NCBI GenBank assembly: GCA_964398355.1
Contig: CAYNMM010000074.1
Coordinates: 1-39,113 of the forward strand
Direction: 5' to 3'
Length of the DNA: 39,113 bases
Source: WFZT01 sp964398355
Lineage (GTDB): Bacteria > Hydrothermota > Hydrothermia > B15-G9 > WFZT01
Positions 25,541 through 32,858 of the stretch are shown here, piece after piece. The translations under genes and the position numbers were made by a program. The notes below the pieces were generated by a model. That model worked only from the letters and a program-made list of their open reading frames with translations, ran no database searches and had not been told where the DNA came from. Positions within the stretch are counted from its first letter, which is position 1. Each line of letters starts with the position of its first letter.

Positions 25541-25730
25541 AATCAATAGTGTTGAATAAAAAATACCCCCTTCGGTCAAAAGCTCCAGAGTGCTTCACTG
25601 CAGGCAGAATCCTTTACTCATAAATTTGAATCAGCTCTCTTCCAATTTAAAAAGGTAAATTTTTCTTCCCGGTATTCTGTCACTTTGGAATCAATTTGGC
25701 GGTTAAGAATGATAGAAAAGGCAATGGCAC

Positions 25731-26216
25731 TTAGATTTTTTTTACCGATTGGGTGTTACAGCGTAGATTATTAAGGAGCCGCCTCACACTTAATTTTTTT
25801 TCGGGATGAATAAAATCACAGTCGACTTCACAAAGTGGAATTAGTACGAAACATCTATTGCAAAGATCGATGTGCGGTATGTTCAGATTTTTTGATCTTA
25901 AAATGAGATCCCCGTAAAAGAGGATGTCAATATCAATAGTTCTTGGTCCCCATCTGAAAGTCTTTACTCTTCCAATTTTCTTTTCAATATTTTTCAATGT
26001 TTCGAGGAGTTTGAAAGGACCTAAGCACGTTGAAACCCTGGCTACAGAGTTTAAAAAATCTGGCTGATCTACAACGCCATAAGGTTTTGTTTGATAAAAA
26101 CTTGAAATTTTTAAAAGTTTAACTCCAGCACTTTCTAATTCAATGTAAGCTCTTTCAATGTTTTGCCTTTTATTTCCAACATTACTACCAAAGGAAAGGT
26201 ATACATTATCAGGCAT
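25731..26216 (-). CDS. folK: 2-amino-4-hydroxy-6-hydroxymethyldihydropteridine pyrophosphokinase
   Basis: HPPK transfers pyrophosphate from ATP to the pterin in folate synthesis. The 161-residue protein has the expected size and motifs: YLSFGSNVGN at the N-terminus, SSFYQTKPYGVVDQPDFLN, and the signature RWGPRTIDIDILFYG with the two catalytic aspartates, followed by IPH. It starts 10 nt after nuoF with little ribosome-site sequence. It is the last gene of the long clpC-bamA operon; no folP or folB is adjacent. The final codons lie on a run of eight A residues, which would allow slippage, but nothing requires it. Confidence 0.95.
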   Translation of the reverse strand: MPDNVYLSFGSNVGNKRQNIERAYIELESAGVKLLKISSFYQTKPYGVVDQPDFLNSVARVSTCLGPFKLLETLKNIEKKIGRVKTFRWGPRTIDIDILFYGDLILRSKNLNIPHIDLCNRCFVLIPLCEVDCDFIHPEKKLSVRRLLNNLRCNTQSVKKI

Positions 26217-26226
26217 TAAAAGTTTT

Positions 26227-27495
26227 TCAAACTGTGGCAGGTTTTTTCAACAGTATCTCAAAATCTTCTCTGTATTTTGTTGCGAAGTTTTCTACAACAC
26301 AGGCAGCAGAGTCACCAAGCGGGCAGAAAGTTTTTCCTCTCATTGCTTTAACAACATCGAGTAAAAGATTGTAATCTTCTTCTGTCCCTTCTCCATTTTC
26401 GATTTTTCTAAGAATTTTAACGAGCCACGGAGTTCCCTCTCTGCATGGAACACATTTCCCGCAAGATTCCTCCGCATAAAATTCTGCGGCTCTTCTTGCA
26501 TAAGTTACTGCACTGAAAGATTTATCAAGAACAATTACTCCTCCAGAGCCGAGCATGGAGCCTTTTGCGGCAATGGATTCATAATCAAGGGGAACATCAA
26601 TTTCATCAGGGGTAAGTATAGGAGCTGAGACTCCACCAGGAATTACTCCAAGGAGTTCATGGCCCTCTTTCATACCACCGCAAATGTCAAAGACAAGTTG
26701 TTTCAGAGTAATTGAACCAAGAGGAATTTCGTATACACCCGGTCTTTTAATTGCACCTGAACATGAGAAGAGTTTAGTACCGGGACTTTTTTCTGTTCCA
26801 AATTGACGGTACCATGTAGGACCGTGAAGTACGATAAAAGGCACATTTGAAAGGGTCTCGACATTATTCACAACCGTTGGGCAGGAATAGAGGCCATGGG
26901 TTGCAGGGAAAGGTGGCCTTTTCCTTGGATGACCTCTTCGACCTTCAAGAGATTCGAGCAGAGCGGTTTCTTCCCCGCAGATATACGCTCCTGCACCAAT
27001 GTATACGTAAATTTCTATATCAAAACCTGAATTAAGGATATTTTTACCAAGATAACCGGCCTTTCTGGCCTCTTCTATTGCATTAAGTAATCTTTCCCTT
27101 GCAAGTGGGTATTCCTTTCTGAGATAGATATATCCCTCATGAGCTCCTATAGCGTAGGCAGCAAGTATGATTCCCTCTATCAACATGTGGGGCTCTTCCT
27201 CGAGTATCACTCTATCTTTAAAAGTGCCAGGCTCGCCCTCATCTGCGTTTGCAACAACGTATTTTGGTTTATTAGTATCTTTGGGTACAAAACTCCATTT
27301 TACACCAGTGGGGAACCCTGCTCCGCCTCTGCCTCTGAGACCCGAGGATTTTACGAGTTCTATGACTTCGTCAGGAGAATAAGTCGAGAGGGCCTTCTTT
27401 AAGGCTTTATATCCACCAGCTTTCTCATAAGTTTTTATTGACCATGAGTTAGGTTTCCCAATATCTCTCAGTAAAATCCTCTCAAACTCAGCCAC
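26227..27495 (-). CDS. nuoF: NADH:quinone oxidoreductase subunit F-like flavoprotein
   Basis: The 422-residue protein carries the complex I 51-kDa signature: GLRGRGGAGFPTGVKW (FMN/NADH binding, residues about 49-64), YVVANADEGEPGTFKDR, and YICGEETALLESLEG. The [4Fe-4S] ligands lie in ESCGKCVPCREG and in the later FCPLGDSAAC. This is the NADH-oxidising flavin subunit of complex I or of related NAD-linked [FeFe]-hydrogenase and formate dehydrogenase complexes. The GTG start follows GGGAGG by 6 nt and overlaps the preceding small gene by 8 nt. No nuoE, nuoG or hydrogenase gene is near, so its partners must be encoded elsewhere and the complex cannot be named. Confidence 0.9.
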   Translation of the reverse strand: MAEFERILLRDIGKPNSWSIKTYEKAGGYKALKKALSTYSPDEVIELVKSSGLRGRGGAGFPTGVKWSFVPKDTNKPKYVVANADEGEPGTFKDRVILEEEPHMLIEGIILAAYAIGAHEGYIYLRKEYPLARERLLNAIEEARKAGYLGKNILNSGFDIEIYVYIGAGAYICGEETALLESLEGRRGHPRKRPPFPATHGLYSCPTVVNNVETLSNVPFIVLHGPTWYRQFGTEKSPGTKLFSCSGAIKRPGVYEIPLGSITLKQLVFDICGGMKEGHELLGVIPGGVSAPILTPDEIDVPLDYESIAAKGSMLGSGGVIVLDKSFSAVTYARRAAEFYAEESCGKCVPCREGTPWLVKILRKIENGEGTEEDYNLLLDVVKAMRGKTFCPLGDSAACVVENFATKYREDFEILLKKPATV

Positions 27496-27736
27496 TTGCT
27501 TCCTCCCTTGGTTTTAAGTACAAACCAATTGGGATAAGAATCACATAACCTATGGTTAAACTAAGAACTGAGATCACAGTGTCTCCAATGTAAAGGAAAA
27601 TGAAGCCAATTAACACGAGGATTAACCCGAGTGCCATCAAAAGATAGTTAATTTTTCCGTAATACAAGCCTTTAAAAACATATTCTGGCCTTGCTTTCTC
27701 TTTACGGTGTCGTCTCCGTGATCTTGAGGTAGCCAT
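27488..27736 (-). CDS. Small two-helix membrane protein, DUF3098-like
   Basis: The 82-residue protein has a very basic N-terminus (TSRSRRRHRKEK) followed by YGKINYLLMALGLILVLIGF and a second hydrophobic helix (VISVLSLTIGYVILIPIGLYL), so it should span the inner membrane twice with the basic end inside. The FGK-x-NY-x-x-M pattern before the first helix resembles DUF3098 proteins of Bacteroidetes-related bacteria; this match is from memory. The ATG at 27736 has GGGAGG 6 nt upstream and lies 35 nt inside the preceding gene. Function is unknown. Confidence 0.65.
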   Translation of the reverse strand: MATSRSRRRHRKEKARPEYVFKGLYYGKINYLLMALGLILVLIGFIFLYIGDTVISVLSLTIGYVILIPIGLYLKPREEASG

Positions 27737-28784
27737 AATCTTCCTCCCTTAATTTCTGGATTTTTCCATACTTAACAAGGTAAAAAGTTATAAACCCATC
27801 GTCCCGACCAAACAAGATGTCTCCCTCCAGTCCGTGATAGATACCCAATTTATTTAGTGCTGCTGAGACATCTTCTGGACTTGAAAGAGCGTTTCTCCGA
27901 TATAACATTCTGATGAGTTTCCCGGTATCGTAACCAATTATGTTAAATTGTGATGGCGGGTGTCCAAAAATTTCGTTAAATGCCTCTTCAAATCTCATCA
28001 AAGAGGATTCTCTTTCTATTTCAGCTTTGTAATTAATTGGTAAAGTGGATATTAAAAGTTTATCGAGTGTACCAAGACCCCTTTTGATAGCTCTTTTAGC
28101 CCACTGGTCAAGACCAAATATAGGAGTGAAATTCTCTGATGCCCTCAGCTGCCCGGCAAGGATATAAGATCCCTCATCGCATGCGGGAATAAAAATTGCC
28201 TCCACATTGACCGAATTGAGATAGTCTACTATATCACTGAAGTCTGTGCTGTCAGGATCATAAAGCCTTACAACTTGAATTTGAGAGCCGTACATAATGG
28301 AAAACTTTTTCGCCTGCTCAAGCAATGAGTAGCCGAAACTCGTCTTGGGTAAAATAAACGCAAAGTTGTAATAGCCAAGGATATTCACGACAAATTTCAT
28401 TTGCTCTTTTAATTCCATGTAGTATTTCAGAACGTAAGGAAAATAATTGTCATACTCATCGATCAGTGTCATGTCTTTTGCAAGAGGTGAAATCACTGGT
28501 AGATTATAGTCCTCAACATTTCTCAGGAGTGAGCGCATACCAAGTGATGTAAGGGGACCTATAATTAGCGATGTCCGGGAATTAACGATCCTGGCAGCTG
28601 CATCATAAACCTTGCCAGGATTATTTTTTGTATCCCATAAATGAATTTCAACCTTTGTACGACCCAATCCCATTTTCAATCCATCGAAGAAATCGTTACC
28701 AATGGGTGCAAGAGGGCCACTCATCGGTAAAAGTAGATCAATTCTGGCAAACTGCAATATTAAAAGTAAGATTAAACCATGCAT
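27702..28784 (-). CDS. Periplasmic-binding-protein-like (type 1 fold) protein
   Basis: A 360-residue protein with a short hydrophobic N-terminus (HGLILLLILQFA) that likely acts as a signal peptide; no lipobox Cys is present. The body matches the type 1 periplasmic-binding fold: RIDLLLPMSGPLAPIGND at the start, IVNSRTSLIIGPLTS, then NLPVISPLAKD, and FAFILPKTSFGYSLLEQAKK in the second lobe. This occurs in branched-chain amino-acid receptors (LivK) and in LpoA/LppC-type activators of penicillin-binding proteins. No permease or ATPase gene is adjacent, so transport is not supported by context, and a regulatory or envelope role is as likely. It starts 3 nt after coaD and overlaps the next gene by 35 nt. 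Confidence 0.72.
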   Translation of the reverse strand: MHGLILLLILQFARIDLLLPMSGPLAPIGNDFFDGLKMGLGRTKVEIHLWDTKNNPGKVYDAAARIVNSRTSLIIGPLTSLGMRSLLRNVEDYNLPVISPLAKDMTLIDEYDNYFPYVLKYYMELKEQMKFVVNILGYYNFAFILPKTSFGYSLLEQAKKFSIMYGSQIQVVRLYDPDSTDFSDIVDYLNSVNVEAIFIPACDEGSYILAGQLRASENFTPIFGLDQWAKRAIKRGLGTLDKLLISTLPINYKAEIERESSLMRFEEAFNEIFGHPPSQFNIIGYDTGKLIRMLYRRNALSSPEDVSAALNKLGIYHGLEGDILFGRDDGFITFYLVKYGKIQKLREEDYGYLKITETTP

Positions 28785-28787
28785 TAT

Positions 28788-29321
28788 TCAATCAAATTCA
28801 AGGGAAGGTCCCTTTGACTCCTTGTATTTACCAAGAATTGTTTCTCTAATCTTCTTTTCAACAGGTGGAGGTACAAGGCCATCAACATCTTTCCCCAGCA
28901 AGGCAATTTCCTTTACAAGACTTGAAGCAAGATATGCATATTCTTCCGACGGTATCAAAAAAATTGTTTCGACTTCCGGGTACATACGTCGATTCATCCA
29001 GGCCATTTTAAATTCGTATTCGAAATCTGAAACTGCCCGTAATCCCCTAATAATAGCTCGAGCCCCCACTTTTCTGGCAAAATCAACTAAAAGTCCTGTA
29101 AATCCCTGAACCTCAACGTTTGGAATTCCCTGTACAGATTCTTTCACAAGCTTGATCCTTTCTTCTAATGTAAACATGGTTTTTTTGTGTAATGGATCTG
29201 CAACCGCGACTATGATTTTAGGGAAAAGGGTGGATGCTCTTCGTATAATATCGAGATGGCCCATTGTGATAGGATCAAAACTACCCGGGAATATGGCTAT
29301 AAAAGATGATCTTTGAGTCAC
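28788..29321 (-). CDS. coaD: Phosphopantetheine adenylyltransferase
   Basis: CoaD catalyses the penultimate step of coenzyme A synthesis, joining ATP and 4'-phosphopantetheine. The nucleotidyltransferase motif IFPGSFDPITMGH is complete, and the later segments RGLRAVSDFEYEFKMA and IPSEEYAYLASSLVKEIA are typical. At 177 residues it is a little longer than most (about 160), the extra being at the C-terminus. The start is GTG at 29321, set by AAGGAGG 9 nt upstream; both lie inside the rsmD reading frame, giving a 41-nt overlap. rsmD-coaD is a common gene pair in bacteria. Confidence 0.95.
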   Translation of the reverse strand: MTQRSSFIAIFPGSFDPITMGHLDIIRRASTLFPKIIVAVADPLHKKTMFTLEERIKLVKESVQGIPNVEVQGFTGLLVDFARKVGARAIIRGLRAVSDFEYEFKMAWMNRRMYPEVETIFLIPSEEYAYLASSLVKEIALLGKDVDGLVPPPVEKKIRETILGKYKESKGPSLEFD

Positions 29322-29835
29322 TTAAAGTCACCTCCTTATCGATGTTAAGACCTTCTATATTCGGTGCGTCAGTGGCTTTCCTTACCTCCAGAACAAATAT
29401 ACCTTCATTTTCGAGGATTAGAGCAATACCTTCAAGTATCTTATTAATATTTTTTAAATCATAAGGTGGGTCGGCAAAGATAAAATCAAACTTTGCCCCC
29501 TGAAATGAAAAATCTTTAACTGCACGCGAAACACTTTTTTTTATAATAACAATTCTGTCAGCGTAATGTAGCTTCTCGGCATTAGCTTTTATTGTCTGGA
29601 TAGATTTCCATGCTCTGTCAACAAAAGTGACTTTTCTGGCGCCCCTTGATAACGCCTCAAATCCTACTGCCCCACTACCAGCAAAGAGCTCGAGAACATT
29701 TTTGTCAATGATCCAGTTCCCCAGCCGATCAAAAAGCGAACGTTTTAAGAGTGATTGTGTGGGTCGTATTCCTGATGGAACCCTGATTTTGGTCCCTTTC
29801 CTCTCACCACCCTGAATTTCGATTCCTGGCTTCAT
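29281..29835 (-). CDS. rsmD: 16S rRNA (guanine966-N2)-methyltransferase
   Basis: RsmD methylates G966 of 16S rRNA. The 184-residue protein has the SAM-binding motif VLELFAGSGAVGFEALSRGA (residues about 44-63), an acidic VTFVDRAW strand end, and the amino-methyltransferase catalytic motif FADPPYDL. The N-terminal GGERKGTKIRVPSGIRPTQ is typical of the family. The ATG at 29835 overlaps mscS by 4 nt. Its 3' end contains the ribosome site and start of coaD in another frame. Confidence 0.94.
   Translation of the reverse strand: MKPGIEIQGGERKGTKIRVPSGIRPTQSLLKRSLFDRLGNWIIDKNVLELFAGSGAVGFEALSRGARKVTFVDRAWKSIQTIKANAEKLHYADRIVIIKKSVSRAVKDFSFQGAKFDFIFADPPYDLKNINKILEGIALILENEGIFVLEVRKATDAPNIEGLNIDKEVTLSDSKIIFYSHIPG
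29331..29337 (-). promoter_or_regulatory. Ribosome-binding site deciding the coaD start
   Basis: AAGGAGG on the minus strand, inside the rsmD coding sequence, lies 9 nt before the GTG at 29321. It fixes the GTG as the coaD start despite the 41-nt gene overlap. Confidence 0.8.
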
Positions 29836-30626
29836 TTGCTTTGATGTACAACAATCTGCGGATAAGGTATAGTGATACCGCTTTTATCAAGCTCTTCCTT
29901 GATTCCCTGAACCAGATAATCTTTAGCTTTTAGATAATCGGTTCGTTTAACCCACACTCTAACGGATAGATTGACCGAGGAATCCGCAAGTTCCTGGACC
30001 ATGATTATGGGCTCAGGCTCTGCAAGAAAGATGCTTGAAGATTTTATGAACTCCATTATAACCTCTTTTGCCTTCGTAATGTCATCGTCGTACGAAATCC
30101 CCACGACTGCTTCGATTCTCCTTATCTCAAATTTTGCATAATTTTTAATATTCGATTTTAGGACAGTTTCATTCGGTATTCTGATAAAGATGTTGTCAAA
30201 TGTACGTAGCTTTGTTGACAAAAGATCAATAGAAAGAACCACACCAGTAGTCCCTCCAATGTCCACGACATCTCCAATCTGGAAAGGAGCATCAATCAAC
30301 AAAAATATACCCGAAATCAGATTGGAAATCGATGTTTGAGCGGCAAAACCTACAGCAACTGAGAACAGACCAAGTGCTGCTATCAATGAAGCGATATTCA
30401 CTCCAAGCGAGTTTAATGTGAGTATTATCGCTACGGTATAAACCGAGTAGGTGATAATCTTGTCTACCAATTGGTAAACATGTTCTCCGTGAGATTCTTT
30501 TAGACCCCGGATTACTCGATTTTTGACATACTTAATAATGATAACTGTGATAAACCATATAAGAACAACGTAGATTAGAATTTTGATGTCTCCAATAATT
30601 CGAGAAATGTTCGGTATTTTATCCAT
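29832..30626 (-). CDS. Small-conductance mechanosensitive channel (MscS family)
   Basis: The 264-residue protein has three predicted inner-membrane helices (about 14-32, 53-75 and 80-110). The third is the pore helix followed by the signature GFAAQTSISNLISGIFLL. The cytoplasmic beta domain has QIGDVVDIGGTTGVV and RIPNETVLKSNIKNY, and the alpha/beta C-terminal domain ends with PYPQIVVH. Such channels release solutes on hypo-osmotic shock. It overlaps the upstream DUF432-like gene by 8 nt and rsmD by 4 nt. Length is close to that of the E. coli protein (286). Confidence 0.92.
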   Translation of the reverse strand: MDKIPNISRIIGDIKILIYVVLIWFITVIIIKYVKNRVIRGLKESHGEHVYQLVDKIITYSVYTVAIILTLNSLGVNIASLIAALGLFSVAVGFAAQTSISNLISGIFLLIDAPFQIGDVVDIGGTTGVVLSIDLLSTKLRTFDNIFIRIPNETVLKSNIKNYAKFEIRRIEAVVGISYDDDITKAKEVIMEFIKSSSIFLAEPEPIIMVQELADSSVNLSVRVWVKRTDYLKAKDYLVQGIKEELDKSGITIPYPQIVVHQSK

Positions 30627-31335
30627 AGTTGAAAATCCTTGTTTTCAACTTGCCCAGATTTCTTTTTAATAGTTTTTCAAGCCCTTTTCTTGCAATATTT
30701 ACTTCCCCCTTTTTTATTTCTTTTGCCCCTTTAACAGGTGGTTCGTCTGAGTAGTACACAATAATTTCGTTATCCTCAACTACAACTTCCACTTTTTCAG
30801 AGACCCAATTACCGTCCACATCGTAGATACTCAACTGGTACGAATCGATCAATAATTTTTCCAGTTTTCTCTGTTCCCGATCTTTATTTTTGATTATAAC
30901 TGGAACGAAGACTTCTGATTCTTTCCTCTCTGCTGATGTCAGATCCCCATAAACACTACTTTCATAATAGTAATAAATGTCGCCCTCATGAAGCTCACCG
31001 AACCACGCATCCTTCAAATTGTCTGGTTTTATGTTTTCAATCGTAATCTCGTCAGCTCCTCTTTTCGCGATAATATCAACCTCTATGGGTAAGAGAATGA
31101 AAATCTTTTTCTCCTTTCTGGGACCCACGATTACAGGAATATCAAATTTTACAAGGACAGGTTTATCAAGGTATGACGGGGAAGCAATAAATTCATATCC
31201 TTCAAAATCGTAAATTAAGTATTTAGAGCTGATTATATCTTTTCCTCTCGAAAGTGTGACTTTATAAACACCCCCTCCTATTTTTTCGATTTTGACTGAG
31301 TAATCGTTTATATCAATTGTTTTAAGAGTTTCCAT
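30619..31335 (-). CDS. DUF432-like protein paired with MscS
   Basis: The 238-residue soluble protein has no signal peptide or membrane segment. The features LLPIEVDIIAK, AWFGELHEGDIYYYYESSVYG and KLEKLLIDSYQLSIYD match what I recall of DUF432, a family first defined in archaea and often beside mscS genes. The C-terminus is rich in Lys and Arg (ARKGLEKLLKRNLGK). The gene begins 1 nt after degP and overlaps mscS by 8 nt. The family has no established function; a role with the channel is inferred from context alone. Confidence 0.65.
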   Translation of the reverse strand: METLKTIDINDYSVKIEKIGGGVYKVTLSRGKDIISSKYLIYDFEGYEFIASPSYLDKPVLVKFDIPVIVGPRKEKKIFILLPIEVDIIAKRGADEITIENIKPDNLKDAWFGELHEGDIYYYYESSVYGDLTSAERKESEVFVPVIIKNKDREQRKLEKLLIDSYQLSIYDVDGNWVSEKVEVVVEDNEIIVYYSDEPPVKGAKEIKKGEVNIARKGLEKLLKRNLGKLKTRIFNYG

Positions 31336-31336
31336 C

Positions 31337-32845
31337 TCACTTGGGTGTGATGGCGATGAATCTCGGAATGCCTCTTCTCGATAGTTTTATGATCACAGGT
31401 TTCTCTGAATCCTTATAAACTTTTTTCGCCTTCACGAAATCTTCTAAATTCGTTATTTCTATTTTTCCGATTTTTAGAATTATGTCTCCAATCTGAACGC
31501 CAGCATCTGAAGCTTTACCTTCAGGATCGACTTTGATTACAACTACTCCCTTATCTGCTTTTATACCAAGTTTCTGAGCATCATCCGATTTTACATCGAC
31601 AACAGTCATTCCAAGCCAGGAGGCTTTCCCCTGAACAATTTCACTTTCTTGGTTTTCACCACCTGCCTGAGCAAGCACTTCCTGCGGATATTTTGCAAGT
31701 TTGGCGTATAACGTTCTCTCTTTCCCATCTTCACCTATAACCTTTATTTCTACTTTTGTACCTGGTGGTGTCTCCGCAACCATCAGCCTAAAGCTTTCAA
31801 CGTCAGTGACCTTTTTCCCATTAAATTCGATAATAACATCACCTTCTTTTAACCCGGCCTTCTCCGCCGGTGTATCTTTCTCGACCTTGGCAACAAGTAC
31901 TCCTTCTGGTTTTTTCAGCCCATAGGCTTTTGCAAGCTCAGGTGTCAAAGACTGGGGCCATATTCCGAGATACCCTCTTTCGATCTTTCCCTTTTCAATT
32001 AGCTGCTCAGCAATGTGTTTCGCAAGATTAATCGGTATAGCAAATCCAATACCAACAAAACCACCTGAAGGAGAGGTAATCGCTGAATTGACTCCGATAA
32101 CCTCCCCTTTAATATTCACAAGTGGACCTCCTGAATTTCCAGGGTTTATTGCAGCATCAGTCTGTATAAAGTTTTGATAAATTGGACCTTGAGGAATATT
32201 TAACCCACTCCTACCTTTAGCAGATATTACCCCCACAGTTACCGTCCTATCAAAGCCAAAAGGATTGCCAACGGCAATCGCCCAATCACCAACCTGGATT
32301 TTATCAGAATCTCCCAGTTTCGCAACAGGTAGGTCCTCACCTGGAGCTTTAATCTTTACAACTGCAATATCTGTTAACGGGTCTCTACCTACAACCTTTA
32401 CATCGTCACCTGTTATGACGGTTTTATCGGAAAGTTTGACTATGATCTTGTCGGCGTTTCTAACAACATGGTTGTTTGTCATAATGTAATAATAGTCACC
32501 GTCGCGCTTGAAAATAAATCCCGATCCAAGACTTCTCTCTTTTTCAGGAATCGGAGGATGAAACTGCTCAAAGAATCTTTTAAAAAATTCATCAAAAGGC
32601 CCTTCCCCAAACTGGAATCCTTCTGTTGGATTCTTGATGATCCTTTCAGTCGAAATGTTGACAACAGTCGGCATAATCTCCTTCGCAACTTTTACAAAAG
32701 GAGATTCACCGTTTTCATCCACAATTCCTGGCTGTGCCTTGGCTTCCTCAGACAAGTGTAACTTACTTGTTAGCACTACACCGGAGAAGATCCCCAGTGC
32801 AAATACCACCATCAGTATGATTGGAAATTTTATTCTTGCTTTCAT
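31337..32845 (-). CDS. degP: Periplasmic serine protease Do/HtrA (DegP/DegQ family)
   Basis: This is an envelope protease and chaperone. In the 502-residue protein an N-terminal hydrophobic segment (about 8-25) acts as signal or anchor. The trypsin-like domain has His126 in TNNHVV, Asp159 in PLTDIAVVK and Ser238 in NPGNSGGP. Two PDZ domains follow, about 275-375 (YLGIWPQSL onwards) and 405-500. A SD site, GGGAGG, precedes the ATG. It lies 13 nt after bamA, whose product it probably serves by removing misfolded outer-membrane proteins. Whether it is DegP-, DegQ- or DegS-like cannot be told; two PDZ domains exclude DegS. Confidence 0.93.
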   Translation of the reverse strand: MKARIKFPIILMVVFALGIFSGVVLTSKLHLSEEAKAQPGIVDENGESPFVKVAKEIMPTVVNISTERIIKNPTEGFQFGEGPFDEFFKRFFEQFHPPIPEKERSLGSGFIFKRDGDYYYIMTNNHVVRNADKIIVKLSDKTVITGDDVKVVGRDPLTDIAVVKIKAPGEDLPVAKLGDSDKIQVGDWAIAVGNPFGFDRTVTVGVISAKGRSGLNIPQGPIYQNFIQTDAAINPGNSGGPLVNIKGEVIGVNSAITSPSGGFVGIGFAIPINLAKHIAEQLIEKGKIERGYLGIWPQSLTPELAKAYGLKKPEGVLVAKVEKDTPAEKAGLKEGDVIIEFNGKKVTDVESFRLMVAETPPGTKVEIKVIGEDGKERTLYAKLAKYPQEVLAQAGGENQESEIVQGKASWLGMTVVDVKSDDAQKLGIKADKGVVVIKVDPEGKASDAGVQIGDIILKIGKIEITNLEDFVKAKKVYKDSEKPVIIKLSRRGIPRFIAITPK

Positions 32846-32858
32846 GTCTTACACCTCC

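Noticed and set aside
25617..25750. A -1 frameshift at the A8 run ending folK, which would extend the protein by about 40 residues
   Set aside because: folK already has full family length and the extension has no recognisable domain; the open frame is likely chance.
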